Shown one piece after another: positions 1-10,521 of a stretch of DNA of 64,000 nt. A program made the translations under genes and the position numbers. The DNA is from Mesorhizobium sp. (lineage in GTDB: Bacteria > Pseudomonadota > Alphaproteobacteria > Rhizobiales > Rhizobiaceae), in assembly GCA_004020875.1 (NCBI GenBank), contig SAPZ01000003.1, positions 248,001 through 312,000 of the forward strand, in the 5' to 3' direction. How positions within the stretch are numbered: position 1 is the first letter of the stretch; each line of letters begins with the position of its first letter. The notes beneath the pieces are model-generated. The model was not told the origin of the DNA, searched no databases, and worked only from the letters and a program-made list of their open reading frames with translations.

Positions 1-60
1 CGTCGCGGCGCACCAGTCTTTGGTGTTCGGCTAGCTGCTTCCTGTTCCCCTGGGGCGAAG

Positions 61-825
61 TCAGGCCGTCGCGATGGCCAAGCGCGCGCCGGCCTGGCTC
101 AGCGCGGCGGCTATGTCGGGCGGCGGCGGCAAGTCGGTGGCCAGCTCGGAGAAACCGTCGAAGCCGCACACCCTGACCAGCCCCTGGCGGCCGAACTTGG
201 TATGGTCGGTGACGACCAGTGAGCGCTGGCCGCGCGACAGCACCATGCGGGCGAACTCCGCCTCCTCCAGCTCGTAGTCGGTCAGGCCGGCAGCGGCATC
301 GACCGCGCCTATCGAGATCACCGCATGATCGACCGAAAAGCGGCTGACGAACTCGATTGCCGAAATGCCGAAAGCCGCGCCTGAATCGCTGCGCAGCTCG
401 CCACCCGCCATATAGACCTTGTTGCCGTTCACCGTCGCCAGCGTGCGGGCGATGTCGGAGGAATTGGTGACCACGGTCAGCCGGCGGTGCCCCAACAGCT
501 CGCGCGCGAGGAAGGATGTGGTCGTGCCGGTGTCGAGCATGATCGCTTCGCCATCGCGGATCGTGGCCGCGACCATCCTGGCGATCAGGCGCTTGGCTTC
601 GGCATTCTCGCGCATGCGCCGCTCGAACGGCGCCTCGCCCACCATCGAGGCAAGGCCAACGGCGCCATGCATCTTCACCACCGACCCGTGATCGGCGAGT
701 GGCTTGACGTCGCGCCGCACCGTTTCCAGCGAGACGCCGAGACGTTCAGCAAGGCTGGCTATGCTGATCGTGCCCTCCTCCTTAAGGAGCCGCAGGATTT
801 CGGCATGCCGTTTCGAATGGATCAT
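61..825 (-). CDS. DeoR/GlpR-family transcriptional repressor
   Basis: A 254-residue DeoR-type sugar-metabolism regulator. An N-terminal winged helix-turn-helix (about residues 6-57, recognition segment about 20-40 with VRRD) is followed by the DeoRC phosphosugar-sensing domain, whose DTGTTT effector loop lies near residues 98-103. I start at the ATG at 825 (MIHSKRHAEIL), preceded by GGACAGG; a longer in-frame start at 909 would add 28 residues absent from typical members. An 11-bp inverted repeat just upstream could be its operator. The phosphotransferase and flavoprotein genes are divergent, so it may control them or genes left of the window. Family call is firm; target and effector are unknown. 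Confidence 0.9.
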   Translation of the reverse strand: MIHSKRHAEILRLLKEEGTISIASLAERLGVSLETVRRDVKPLADHGSVVKMHGAVGLASMVGEAPFERRMRENAEAKRLIARMVAATIRDGEAIMLDTGTTTSFLARELLGHRRLTVVTNSSDIARTLATVNGNKVYMAGGELRSDSGAAFGISAIEFVSRFSVDHAVISIGAVDAAAGLTDYELEEAEFARMVLSRGQRSLVVTDHTKFGRQGLVRVCGFDGFSELATDLPPPPDIAAALSQAGARLAIATA

Positions 826-839
826 GTGCCTGTCCGGGT

Positions 840-902
840 TTTTGCCCGAATTTAAGGCTTTGACAACGCTTTGAAAGGAGTTGCTTATATTTTCGGGCAA
901 AA
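840..902. promoter_or_regulatory. Inverted repeat, candidate DeoR operator
   Basis: TTTTGCCCGAA at 840-850 is matched exactly by its reverse complement TTCGGGCAAAA at 892-902, with 41 bp between. It lies immediately upstream of the DeoR start codon in the divergent control region. Paired TTCG-type half sites are typical of DeoR-family operators, so autoregulation is a reasonable inference. Confidence 0.45.
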
Positions 903-933
903 CACCCAAAAAAGGTCACAGCTTTTGATTGAC

Positions 934-1160
934 AGCCCTACCACCACGGCATGAGAGTGGTTGCAAGTGACAGGGCTCGGAGCTGCCGCGGGAGGGTGAT
1001 GGCAGAGCCGCGACCTAGCGACCAGATCGTCTGGAAACAGCCAAGCGGGAGCTTTTATCGAATCCGCGGGGGCGGATGCCGGGATCCTAAGCCTGGCCAA
1101 GGGGCTCGTCGGTGCGGTGCGGGATACCGATCCTGGCGTCTCGCACCGACGAGGTTTTTT
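934..1160 (+). ncRNA. Putative structured leader or small RNA ending in a terminator
   Basis: The 305-bp gap between the DeoR gene and the first phosphotransferase holds a chain of perfect stems on the + strand: 934-939 with 972-977 (enclosing 940-944 with 957-961), 983-987 with 1001-1005, 1022-1026 with 1030-1034 (3-nt loop), 1062-1067 with 1072-1077 (GGGG loop), and a terminator stem at 1105-1153. This density suggests a structured RNA, either a riboswitch-like 5' leader with an attenuator or a free-standing sRNA. I do not recognise a known riboswitch consensus. In GC-rich DNA some of these stems could arise by chance. Confidence 0.4.
1105..1160 (+). terminator. Rho-independent terminator or attenuator
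   Basis: CTCGTCGGTGCG (1105-1116) pairs perfectly over 12 bp with CGCACCGACGAG (1142-1153), followed by G and six T residues (1155-1160). It points towards the gene starting 55 bp downstream, so it would either end a small RNA or attenuate the operon. Confidence 0.75.
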
Positions 1161-1214
1161 CATTTCTGTCTGATCGTCGTTTTCCGTCGGACCGGTTGAG
1201 GTCAAAGCGAAACT

Positions 1215-2099
1215 GTGAGTGCCAAAGACCGCATCCGCGCCTTGCCCTGCTGGAACGGCAGCATCGAGATCGAGCCGCTGCCGGGCGGCCTCAGCAACGC
1301 CAACTTTGTCGTCACGGATGCCGTGGGGCGGCATGTCGTGCGCTTCGGCCAGGATTTTCCGTTCCACCATGTCTTCCGCGAGCGCGAGGTGATGACGGCG
1401 CGGGCCGCGCATGCGGCTGGCTTTGCGCCGGCCGTGCACTATGCTGAGCCGGGCATACTGGTGACGGAATTCCTGGGCGCCAGGACCTTCCTCGCCAAAG
1501 ACGTGCGGGCAAATCTTGGCCGTGTCGCGGCGTTGCTGCGCTCGTTTCATCGCGAGATGCCGAAGCATGTCTCCGGCGCGGGCTTCATGTTCTGGGTTTT
1601 CCATGTCATCCGCGACTATGCGCGCACGCTGGACGAAGGCGGAAGCCGCAAGAAGGGCGAACTGCCGCGCTACCTAGCCTTGGCCGACGAGCTCGAGCGG
1701 GCGCAAAAACTGCTGCCCATCGTCTTCGGCCACAACGATCTTTTGCCGGCCAATATCCTGGACGACGGCAAGCGTCTGTGGCTGATCGATTTCGAATATG
1801 CCGGTTTCAACACCGCGATGTTCGACCTTGCCGGCACCGCCTCCAACGCCGACCTGAGCGATGAGGAATCCTTCGCCTTCCTGACCGCCTATTTCATGAA
1901 GGAGCCGGACAGCGAGATCCGCCGCTCGCATGCCGCGATGCAATGCACCTCGCTGTTGCGCGAAGCGATGTGGAGCATGGTGTCCGAGCTTTATCTCGAC
2001 GCGCCCGGCATCGACTATGTCGCCTATACCGAGGAAAACCTCGTCCGGCTCGACGCGGCGCTGGACAGCTACCGGACGAAATACGGGACGAGATCATGA
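1215..2099 (+). CDS. Choline/ethanolamine kinase-like phosphotransferase (first copy)
   Basis: A 294-residue cytoplasmic kinase-fold protein of the choline/aminoglycoside phosphotransferase superfamily. It shows a GGLSN nucleotide-binding loop (24-28), the catalytic Brenner motif HNDLLPANIL (173-182) and the metal-binding Asp of IDFEYAGFN (D192). It starts with GTG and has only a weak upstream GAGG. Its stop overlaps the next gene's start (ATGA at 2096-2099), implying translational coupling to the flavoprotein. The acceptor is probably a small amino-alcohol such as choline or a methylated amine (inference from family and partner). A paralogue lies at 5296. Confidence 0.85.
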   Translation: MSAKDRIRALPCWNGSIEIEPLPGGLSNANFVVTDAVGRHVVRFGQDFPFHHVFREREVMTARAAHAAGFAPAVHYAEPGILVTEFLGARTFLAKDVRANLGRVAALLRSFHREMPKHVSGAGFMFWVFHVIRDYARTLDEGGSRKKGELPRYLALADELERAQKLLPIVFGHNDLLPANILDDGKRLWLIDFEYAGFNTAMFDLAGTASNADLSDEESFAFLTAYFMKEPDSEIRRSHAAMQCTSLLREAMWSMVSELYLDAPGIDYVAYTEENLVRLDAALDSYRTKYGTRS

Positions 2100-4549
2100 C
2101 TTTGCCAAGCCACGCCGGGATCGTCGTCATCGGCGGCGGCATCATCGGCTGTTCCACGGCCTATCACCTGGCGCGCGACCACAAGGCCGACGTCGTGCTG
2201 CTCGAGCAAGGCAAGCTGACCTCGGGCTCGACCTGGCACGCCGCCGGCCTGGTCGGGCAACTGCGCTCGTCGGCCTCGATCACGCGCGTGCTCAAATATT
2301 CGGTCGAGCTCTACAAGGGCCTCGAGGCCGAGACCGGCCTGGCGACCGGCTGGAAGATGACCGGGTGCCTGCGGCTGGCGACGAACGCAGACCGCTGGAC
2401 GGAATTCAAGCGGCTGGCGACCACGGCCAAAAGCTTCGGCATGGATATGCAGTTGCTTTCGCCGGCCGAAGTGAAGCGCATGTGGCCGCTGATGGAGACC
2501 GGCGATCTCGTCGGCGCCTCGTGGCTGCCGACCGATGGGCAGGCAAGTCCTTCAGACATCGCTCAGTCGCTCGCCAAGGGCGCGCGCATGCATGGCGCGA
2601 AACTGTTCGAGGACGTGCGCGTCACCGGCTTCACGATCAAGGACGGCCGCATCACCACGGTGCGGACTTCAAAGGGCGATATCGGCTGCGACAAGGTGGT
2701 GAACTGCGCCGGGCAGTGGGCAAGGCAGGTCGGCGCGATGGCCGGTATCAACGTGCCGCTGCAGCCGGTCAAACACCAGTACATCATCACCGAGAAGATC
2801 GAAGGGCTGGCCAACAACGCGCCGACGATCCGCGACCCGGATCGCCGAACCTATTTCAAGGAGGAGGTCGGCGGGCTGGTGATGGGCGGCTATGAGCCCA
2901 ACCCGCAGGCCTGGGCAACCGGACTTCCCGGCGGGGACGTGCCCAACGACTGGGAGTTCCGCCTGTTCGACGACGATTACGATCATTTCGAACAGCATAT
3001 GAGCCAAGCAATCGCGCGCGTGCCGGCCCTCGCCCATGTCGGCGTCAAGCAGATGATCAATGGGCCGGAGAGCTTCACGCCGGACGGCAACTTCATCCTC
3101 GGCGTGGCGCCTGAATGCGCGAACATGTTCGTCGGCGCGGGTTTCAACGCCTTCGGCATCGCGTCGGGCGGCGGCGCCGGCTGGGTGCTGGCGCAATGGG
3201 TGGTCGACGGCGAGGCGCCGCTCGACCTGTGGGTGGTCGACATCAGGCGCTTCTCCGGCCTGCACCGCGACCGCGACTGGGTCCGCGACCGCACGCTGGA
3301 AGCCTATGGCAAGCACTACACGGTCGGCTTCCCGCACGAAGAGTATCTCTCCGGCCGGCCGCGCATCGTCTCGCCGCTCTATGAGCGGCTGAAGACGCAC
3401 CGCGCCGTGTTCGGCTCCAAGCTTGGCTGGGAGCGGCCGAACTGGTTCGCGCCGGATGGCGCAGCCGCCGAGGACGTCTATTCGATGGGCCGCCAGAACT
3501 GGTTCGGCCCGGCCGGCGACGAGCATCGGCATGTGCGAGAGAAGGTCGGCATCTTCGATCAGTCCTCCTTCGCCAAATATGAGCTGACTGGTAGCGACGC
3601 GTTGAAGGCGCTCGACTGGATCTGCGCCAACGACGTCAACAGGCCGGTGGGACGGCTGACCTACACGCAGCTCCTCAACACGCGCGGCGGCATCGAGGCG
3701 GACCTCACGGTGTCGCGGCTTGGCGAGGAGCGGTTCTACATCGTCACCGGCACCGGCTTCCGCACGCATGACCTGTCCTGGATAAGCGACCATATCGGCT
3801 CCGGTCTCGACGCCAGGCTGAAGGACGTCACGGAGGAGTTTGGCACGCTGTCGCTGATGGGACCACGCGCCCGCAACGTGCTGTCGGCGGTAACCGATGC
3901 CGATGTCTCGAACGCCGCCTTCCCGTTCGGTCATGCGCGCGAAATCCAAATTGCCGGTCATAGCGTAAAGGCACTGCGCGTCACCTATGTCGGCGAGCTT
4001 GGCTGGGAGCTGCATGTGCCGATCGCCGCCACCGGCGAGGTTTTCGATGCGCTTATGACGGCGGGCAGGGCACACGGCATTCGGCCCGTCGGCTACCGGG
4101 CGCTGGAGTCGCTGCGGCTGGAAAAAGGTTATCGCGCCTGGGGTTCCGACATCACGCCGAACGACACGCCGCTGGAAGCGGGCCTCGGCTGGGCGGTGAA
4201 GCTTCGTAGGAACACTGACTTCGTCGGACGCAAGGCGCTGGAGAAAGCGACCGGCAAGCCGCCGACAAAATGCTTTGCCGGCTTCACGGTGGACGACCCG
4301 GAGGTCGTGCTGGTCGGGCGCGAGACGATCCTGCGCAACGGCGAGCCGGTGGGCTACCTCACCAGCGGCGGCTACGGCTACACGGTGGAGAAGAATATCG
4401 GCTATGGCTATGTGCGCAATGCCGACGGCGTCGGCCAAAAGTTCCTCGCCTCCGGCGACTACGAGCTGGTGGTCGCGATGGAACGCACGCCGGCAAAGAT
4501 CCATCTCGAGGCGATGTACGACCCGGCCGGCGCGAAGATAAAGGCTTGA
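2096..4549 (+). CDS. FAD-dependent dimethylglycine/sarcosine dehydrogenase-like protein with GcvT domains
   Basis: A protein of 817 residues, the usual size for dimethylglycine/sarcosine dehydrogenases. An N-terminal DAO-type FAD domain (GGGIIG near residues 12-17, then the GSTWHAAG segment where family members attach FAD covalently to His) is followed by the FAO_M linker and a C-terminal GcvT aminomethyltransferase-like folate-binding half. Such enzymes oxidatively demethylate glycine derivatives and pass the one-carbon unit to tetrahydrofolate. The ATGA overlap with the phosphotransferase supports joint function in methylated-amine use. Exact substrate is not readable from sequence. Confidence 0.88.
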   Translation: MTLPSHAGIVVIGGGIIGCSTAYHLARDHKADVVLLEQGKLTSGSTWHAAGLVGQLRSSASITRVLKYSVELYKGLEAETGLATGWKMTGCLRLATNADRWTEFKRLATTAKSFGMDMQLLSPAEVKRMWPLMETGDLVGASWLPTDGQASPSDIAQSLAKGARMHGAKLFEDVRVTGFTIKDGRITTVRTSKGDIGCDKVVNCAGQWARQVGAMAGINVPLQPVKHQYIITEKIEGLANNAPTIRDPDRRTYFKEEVGGLVMGGYEPNPQAWATGLPGGDVPNDWEFRLFDDDYDHFEQHMSQAIARVPALAHVGVKQMINGPESFTPDGNFILGVAPECANMFVGAGFNAFGIASGGGAGWVLAQWVVDGEAPLDLWVVDIRRFSGLHRDRDWVRDRTLEAYGKHYTVGFPHEEYLSGRPRIVSPLYERLKTHRAVFGSKLGWERPNWFAPDGAAAEDVYSMGRQNWFGPAGDEHRHVREKVGIFDQSSFAKYELTGSDALKALDWICANDVNRPVGRLTYTQLLNTRGGIEADLTVSRLGEERFYIVTGTGFRTHDLSWISDHIGSGLDARLKDVTEEFGTLSLMGPRARNVLSAVTDADVSNAAFPFGHAREIQIAGHSVKALRVTYVGELGWELHVPIAATGEVFDALMTAGRAHGIRPVGYRALESLRLEKGYRAWGSDITPNDTPLEAGLGWAVKLRRNTDFVGRKALEKATGKPPTKCFAGFTVDDPEVVLVGRETILRNGEPVGYLTSGGYGYTVEKNIGYGYVRNADGVGQKFLASGDYELVVAMERTPAKIHLEAMYDPAGAKIKA

Positions 4550-4561
4550 CCGCCGGGCCGG

Positions 4562-5194
4562 TCAGTTGACGCGCAACACCAGGCCCCGGCTCGGAACGGG
4601 ATCGGTTTCGCCGGGCATCGAGGCGTAGGGCCGCGTCTCTTCGAGGCGGCTTATCGCGCCGCACGCTTCCATCTCGGCGATGCGCTCCGCAAAACCGGCA
4701 TCCCACAGCGTGTTCTTGACGGTCAGCACGATGACTCCGCCTGGACGGCAGATGCGGATCAGCTCGTCCAGGCCCTCGACCCCGACATGGCCCGAGGTGA
4801 AGACGCCCGCCGAAATGATGCCGGCATAGGCCGCGTCGGCGAAGGGTAGCGTGTCGCCCATCGCCAGGCGATGCAGAGCCGTGTAGACGCCCTTGGCACC
4901 GGCCTTGTCCAGCATGCCTTGCGAGATGTCGAGCGCCTCGACCCTCGGATAGCCGGTGATGGCCAGCCATTCGCCGATCAGGCCGGTGCCGGCGCCGGCA
5001 TCGAGCAAGGGCTCGGCGCCACGCGGCAGGTGGCGGGCAAGGAGCGCCAGGCAGATCGTGGGATGGCGATAGCCGGCGGCCGACATGTCAGCGTCGTAGG
5101 TCTCGGCCCAAATGTCATAGACTGCGGCGACTTCGTCCGGCCGCTTCGCCGCGTAGGCCGCGTTTAGTGAGCCGCTGTGCTTTCCGTCCGTCAT
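4562..5194 (-). CDS. Class I SAM-dependent methyltransferase
   Basis: A 210-residue Rossmann-fold methyltransferase with SAM motif I LLDAGAGTGLIGEWL (63-77) and the acidic ribose-binding residue in ALDIS. The ATG at 5194 has a strong GAGGGG six bases upstream; an in-frame start at 5224 is less likely. It converges on the flavoprotein gene with 12 bp between stops. Its context among amine-related genes suggests a small-molecule substrate, but nothing in the sequence identifies it. Confidence 0.82.
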   Translation of the reverse strand: MTDGKHSGSLNAAYAAKRPDEVAAVYDIWAETYDADMSAAGYRHPTICLALLARHLPRGAEPLLDAGAGTGLIGEWLAITGYPRVEALDISQGMLDKAGAKGVYTALHRLAMGDTLPFADAAYAGIISAGVFTSGHVGVEGLDELIRICRPGGVIVLTVKNTLWDAGFAERIAEMEACGAISRLEETRPYASMPGETDPVPSRGLVLRVN

Positions 5195-5295
5195 CGTCGC
5201 CCCTCGAAGCCGATTCATGTGCAAAGGATCATAGCCAAGCCGCCAAAACTGTGGAACCGTCCGGGCGACGACAATAGCGTGAAAGGGGCCGCGAC

Positions 5296-6195
5296 ATGAC
5301 CGACAAGCTGCGCGCGGCTCTCGCGGCCGTTCCGGTGCTGGCGGGCTATGAGGGACCGCTGGAGCGCTTGGGCGGCCTGACCAACAGGGTCTACAGGGCG
5401 GGTGATGTGTGCCTGCGCATCCCCGGCAAGGGCACGGAGGAATATATCAACCGCGCCAATGAGGCGGTGGCGGCGCGCGAGGCGGCCAAGGCCGGCGTCA
5501 GCCCGGAGGTGCTCCATGCCGACCCGGCGTCCGGCCTGATGGCGACGCGCTTCATCGCCGACGCCGAGACGATGTCGCCGGAGAAATTCAAGGCGCGGCC
5601 GGGCAGCCCGGCGCGGGCTGGGCAGGCCTTCCGAAAGCTCCACTCCTCGGGTGCGGTGTTTCCCTTCCGCTTCGAGCCGTTCGCGATGATCGACGATTAT
5701 CTCAAGGTCCTGTCGACCAAGGACGTGGCGCTGCCCGCCGGCTATCACGACGTGGTGCGCGAGGCGGGTGCGGTGCGCGCGGCGCTTGCCGCGCACGCCA
5801 TCCCGCTTACCGCCTGTCATTGCGATCCGCTTTGCGAGAACTTCCTCGATACGGGCGAGCGGATGTGGATCGTCGACTGGGAATATTCCGGCATGAACGA
5901 TCCGCTGTGGGATCTCGGCGACCTCTCGGTCGAGGGCAAGTTCGATGAGGGCCAGGACGAGGAACTGATGCGCGCCTATTTCGGCGGCGAGGCGCGGCCG
6001 GTCGAGCGCGGCCGCGTCGTCATCTACAAGGCGATGTGCGATCTTTTGTGGACATTGTGGGGGTTGATCCAGCTCGCCAACGACAACCCGGCCGACGATT
6101 TCCGCGCCTATGCCGACGGCCGCTTCGGCCGCTGCAAGGCGCTGATGGAGACGGCGGAGTTTTCGCGACACATCGCCGCCGTGCGCGCTAGCTGA
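5296..6195 (+). CDS. Choline/ethanolamine kinase-like phosphotransferase (second copy)
   Basis: A 299-residue phosphotransferase of the choline kinase superfamily with loop GGLTNRVYR (26-34), a variant Brenner motif CHCDPLCENFL (H175, D177, N182) and metal-binding D194 in IVDWEYSGMNDP. AAAGGGG precedes the ATG. It is clearly a distant relative of the protein at 1215 and lies divergent from the methyltransferase, so two related kinases flank one dehydrogenase. Choline or ethanolamine phosphorylation is the best family-based guess. The EYSGMNDPLWDLG stretch is typical of LicA/choline-kinase proteins. Confidence 0.86.
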   Translation: MTDKLRAALAAVPVLAGYEGPLERLGGLTNRVYRAGDVCLRIPGKGTEEYINRANEAVAAREAAKAGVSPEVLHADPASGLMATRFIADAETMSPEKFKARPGSPARAGQAFRKLHSSGAVFPFRFEPFAMIDDYLKVLSTKDVALPAGYHDVVREAGAVRAALAAHAIPLTACHCDPLCENFLDTGERMWIVDWEYSGMNDPLWDLGDLSVEGKFDEGQDEELMRAYFGGEARPVERGRVVIYKAMCDLLWTLWGLIQLANDNPADDFRAYADGRFGRCKALMETAEFSRHIAAVRAS

Positions 6196-6197
6196 CC

Positions 6198-6273
6198 TCT
6201 TGACGCAATTCCGGACCGAAGGCCACGGCAAACGCCGAGCCTAACCATTCATGCTTCCCTGGAATTGCCTAAT
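6198..6273. repeat. Degenerate copy of dispersed palindromic repeat (family A)
   Basis: Contains TTGACGCAATTCCGG near 6202 and CCTGGAATTGC near 6260, the two conserved ends of the family seen better at 20931, 35149 and 44022. It lies between two convergent gene ends, the usual location of this family. Confidence 0.4.
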
Positions 6274-7192
6274 TGACGCCCTTCGGCACGTTCTCGGGCG
6301 GCACCACGGCTTCCACCACCTTCTGACGGTGGAAGATGAAGATGCCGGCAAGCACGACGATCGCCGAGCCGGCCAGAATACGCGGGCTTGGCATATCGCC
6401 GAAAAACACCAAACCGAAGGTCACTGCCCAGAGGAGGAGGCTGTAATGCAGCGGCGCCAGCGTCGAGGCCGGTGCCAGCTTAAGCGCCCGGGTGATCATC
6501 AGATGAGCCGCGCAAGAAACGACGCCGAGCAAGAGCATGGCGCCGAAATCGAGCGCCGACGGCGTGCGCCAGGCGCCGATGGTGAGCGCCCCGCCGACAA
6601 CGAGCGTGCCGATGGTCTGCCAGGTGACCAAGGTGGTGTCGCTGGTGCCGCGCAGGAGGCGGCCGAAGATGATGGCGAAGCCGAAGGCGATGCTGCCCAC
6701 GAGCGCGAACGCTGACGAGAGCGAGAAAGCTGCCGAGGAGGGCTTCAGGATGATCAGCACGCCGCAGAAGCCAACCAGGATCGCCAGCCAGCGGCGCCAG
6801 CCCACCTTTTCACCGAGCAGCAGGTGCGAGAGCGCGGCGACATAAATAGGCCCCGCCATGTAGAAGCTCATGACGTCGGCGAGCGGCAGATAGACCACGG
6901 CGGCGTAGAAAAGCCCGGTGTCGAGCGTCGTCGCCACCACGCGCAGGAGCTGCAAAACCGGCCTTTCCATCTGGAACAGCCTGCCCGCGCCCTGGTTGGC
7001 GATCATCGGGCCGAGTACGGCGAAGGCACCGATCGAGCGGATCAGCACCACCTGGCCGACCGAGAAGGAAGCGACCAGCCATTTGCCCATCGCATCGTTC
7101 AGCGCGAACATGAAGTCGCCCGCCAGCATCAAGAGGATGCCGGCGAGCAGCATATTCCTGATGTTAAAATTGCGCGCAACGGACTTGGCCAT
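6269..7192 (-). CDS. EamA/DMT-family transporter
   Basis: A 307-residue inner-membrane protein with about ten hydrophobic helices in two EamA repeats, as in drug/metabolite transporters (RhaT/YddG type). The basic N-terminus (MAKSVARNFNIR) places the first helix at about residues 14-32; the C-terminus is short and polar. It probably exports or takes up a small metabolite. It lies between the second phosphotransferase and the cytosine-deaminase-like enzyme. Substrate unknown; two further DMT proteins occur at 21813 and 58922. Confidence 0.85.
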   Translation of the reverse strand: MAKSVARNFNIRNMLLAGILLMLAGDFMFALNDAMGKWLVASFSVGQVVLIRSIGAFAVLGPMIANQGAGRLFQMERPVLQLLRVVATTLDTGLFYAAVVYLPLADVMSFYMAGPIYVAALSHLLLGEKVGWRRWLAILVGFCGVLIILKPSSAAFSLSSAFALVGSIAFGFAIIFGRLLRGTSDTTLVTWQTIGTLVVGGALTIGAWRTPSALDFGAMLLLGVVSCAAHLMITRALKLAPASTLAPLHYSLLLWAVTFGLVFFGDMPSPRILAGSAIVVLAGIFIFHRQKVVEAVVPPENVPKGVN

Positions 7193-7269
7193 GCCGGCTC
7201 CCTAGCCCCAAGCAGCCGGTTTGACGAGAGGAATCGAGGGAAATCGGCAAGACCAGGGACGGGAATCGG

Positions 7270-8550
7270 CTAACCGGCCTTGTGGCGCCTGTTCACCTGC
7301 GCGGGCCGTCCGGGGATCGATAGCCGTGTTTCCTGTCTGGTCCGCTCCGCCACGACCTTGCCCCTGGCGATGACACAGAGGCGTTCCGGGCGCAGGCGAA
7401 CGGCCTCGATGGCGCTGCCGGCATCGAGCACGACAAGGCTGGCGCGCTTGCCGACGGCGAGGCCGAGATGGTCCAGCCCCATGATGGCGGCATTGACGTT
7501 GGTGACCATGTCGAAGCAGCGCGCCATGTCGGCCGGGCTCGACATCTGCGCGACATGCAGACCCATGAAGGCAACGTCGAGCATGTCGGCCGTTCCCAAC
7601 GAATACCAGGGGTCAAGCACGCAATCCTGGCCCCAGCCGACGCGGATGCCGAGCGCCAGCATCTCCTTCACACGGGTGAGGCCGCGCCGCTTCGGGAAAG
7701 TGTCATGACGCCCCTGCAGCATGATGTTGATCAGCGGGTTGGGGATGGCCGAAACACCGGCCTCGGCGATGAGCGGCAGGAGCTTCGAGACGTAGTAATT
7801 GTCCATAGAATGCATGGAGGTGAGGTGGGAGCCGGCCACCCTGCCCTGCAGGCCGAGGCGCTGCGTTTCACAAGCGAGCTGCTCGATATGGCGCGACAGC
7901 GGATCGTCGGTCTCATCGCAGTGCATGTCGACCATCAGGCCGCGTTTCTCCGCGATCTCGCAAAGCTCCGTCACCGACCGGGTGCCGTCGGCCATGGTGC
8001 GCTCGAAATGCGGAATGCCGCCGACGATGTCGACGCCCATGTCGAGGGCCCGGACCGTGTTCCTGAGCGCTGTCGGCGAGCGATAGAGGCCATCCTGCGG
8101 AAACGCCACCAGCTGCAGGTCGATATACGGCGCGACGGCTTTCTTTACGTCGAGCAGGGCTTCCACCGCGAGCAGCCGGTCGTCGCAGACATCGACATGG
8201 CTGCGGATGGCGAGCAGCCCCATCGACACCGCCCAGTCGCAATAGGCGAGCGCGCGCTCGCGCACGGCCTCATGCGTCAGAAGCGGCTTCAGCTCGCCCC
8301 AAAGCGCGATGCCCTCGAGCAGCGTGCCAGACGTATTGATTCGCGGAATGCCGTAGGACAGCGTTGCGTCCATGTGGAAATGCGGATCGACGAAGGGCGG
8401 CGAAACAAGATTGTCGCGGGCGTCGATCTCCATCGGCGAGGCCCCTGGCAGGTTCGGTTCTATGGCCCGGATGGTTTCGCCGGCGATGCCGATATCGGCA
8501 ACCCTGCCATCCGGCAGCGTGCCGCCGCGCACGATGAGGTCGAAATCCAT
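7270..8550 (-). CDS. Cytosine deaminase-type amidohydrolase
   Basis: A 426-residue TIM-barrel amidohydrolase. The metal and catalytic residues of E. coli CodA (H61, H63, H214, E217, H246, D313) have counterparts exactly four positions earlier here: H57 and H59 (in DPHFHMD), H210 and E213 (in MHCDETDD), H242 and D309 (in GWGQDC). That supports hydrolytic deamination of cytosine or a related ring. The start at 8550 (MDFDLIVRGG) has GAGGG upstream. With the adjacent DMT permease on the same strand, a salvage or nitrogen-acquisition role is plausible; related enzymes act on other N-heterocycles. Confidence 0.84.
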   Translation of the reverse strand: MDFDLIVRGGTLPDGRVADIGIAGETIRAIEPNLPGASPMEIDARDNLVSPPFVDPHFHMDATLSYGIPRINTSGTLLEGIALWGELKPLLTHEAVRERALAYCDWAVSMGLLAIRSHVDVCDDRLLAVEALLDVKKAVAPYIDLQLVAFPQDGLYRSPTALRNTVRALDMGVDIVGGIPHFERTMADGTRSVTELCEIAEKRGLMVDMHCDETDDPLSRHIEQLACETQRLGLQGRVAGSHLTSMHSMDNYYVSKLLPLIAEAGVSAIPNPLINIMLQGRHDTFPKRRGLTRVKEMLALGIRVGWGQDCVLDPWYSLGTADMLDVAFMGLHVAQMSSPADMARCFDMVTNVNAAIMGLDHLGLAVGKRASLVVLDAGSAIEAVRLRPERLCVIARGKVVAERTRQETRLSIPGRPAQVNRRHKAG

Positions 8551-8724
8551 CTGTCGTACCCTCTCAAAACCTGGCAATCATCGTGGCCGAAAAGACAGCA
8601 TCGCGCAGCCTTTTCTCTCCCCGGCGGCCGAAAGGTTCCATCGCGCCGCAACTCGCTCTATAAGCCGCCTCGCGCCCTCGTGGCGAATCCGAAATTCCTT
8701 GCAAGTCAGACACAGGATCGGCCG

Positions 8725-10479
<1,755 letters not shown>

Positions 10480-10521
10480 GGTGCCTTTTCCTTCCCGCTT
10501 GTGGGGGAAGTGGAGCCCAAC
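10480..10521. terminator. Hairpin between convergent genes
   Basis: CTTCCC and GGGAAG arms around position 10500 form a small stem-loop between the ends of the exporter gene and ilvD, and probably terminate transcription in both directions. There is no strong T-run. Confidence 0.35.

Noticed and set aside
1030..1050. GGAAACAGCCAAG resembling the SRP RNA core
   Set aside because: The GGAAGGAAGCAGCC core and pairing tetraloop of 4.5S RNA are not present; kept only as part of an unnamed structured region.
4359..4970. Open frame across the junction of the flavoprotein and methyltransferase genes
   Set aside because: Overlaps two well-supported genes and has Arg/Gly-rich shadow composition.
7468..8724. 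A 1003-residue open frame running into the ABC exporter from 7468
   Set aside because: The first 419 codons are antisense to the deaminase and lack protein-like composition; TTG at 8725 with AGGA gives a family-length exporter.
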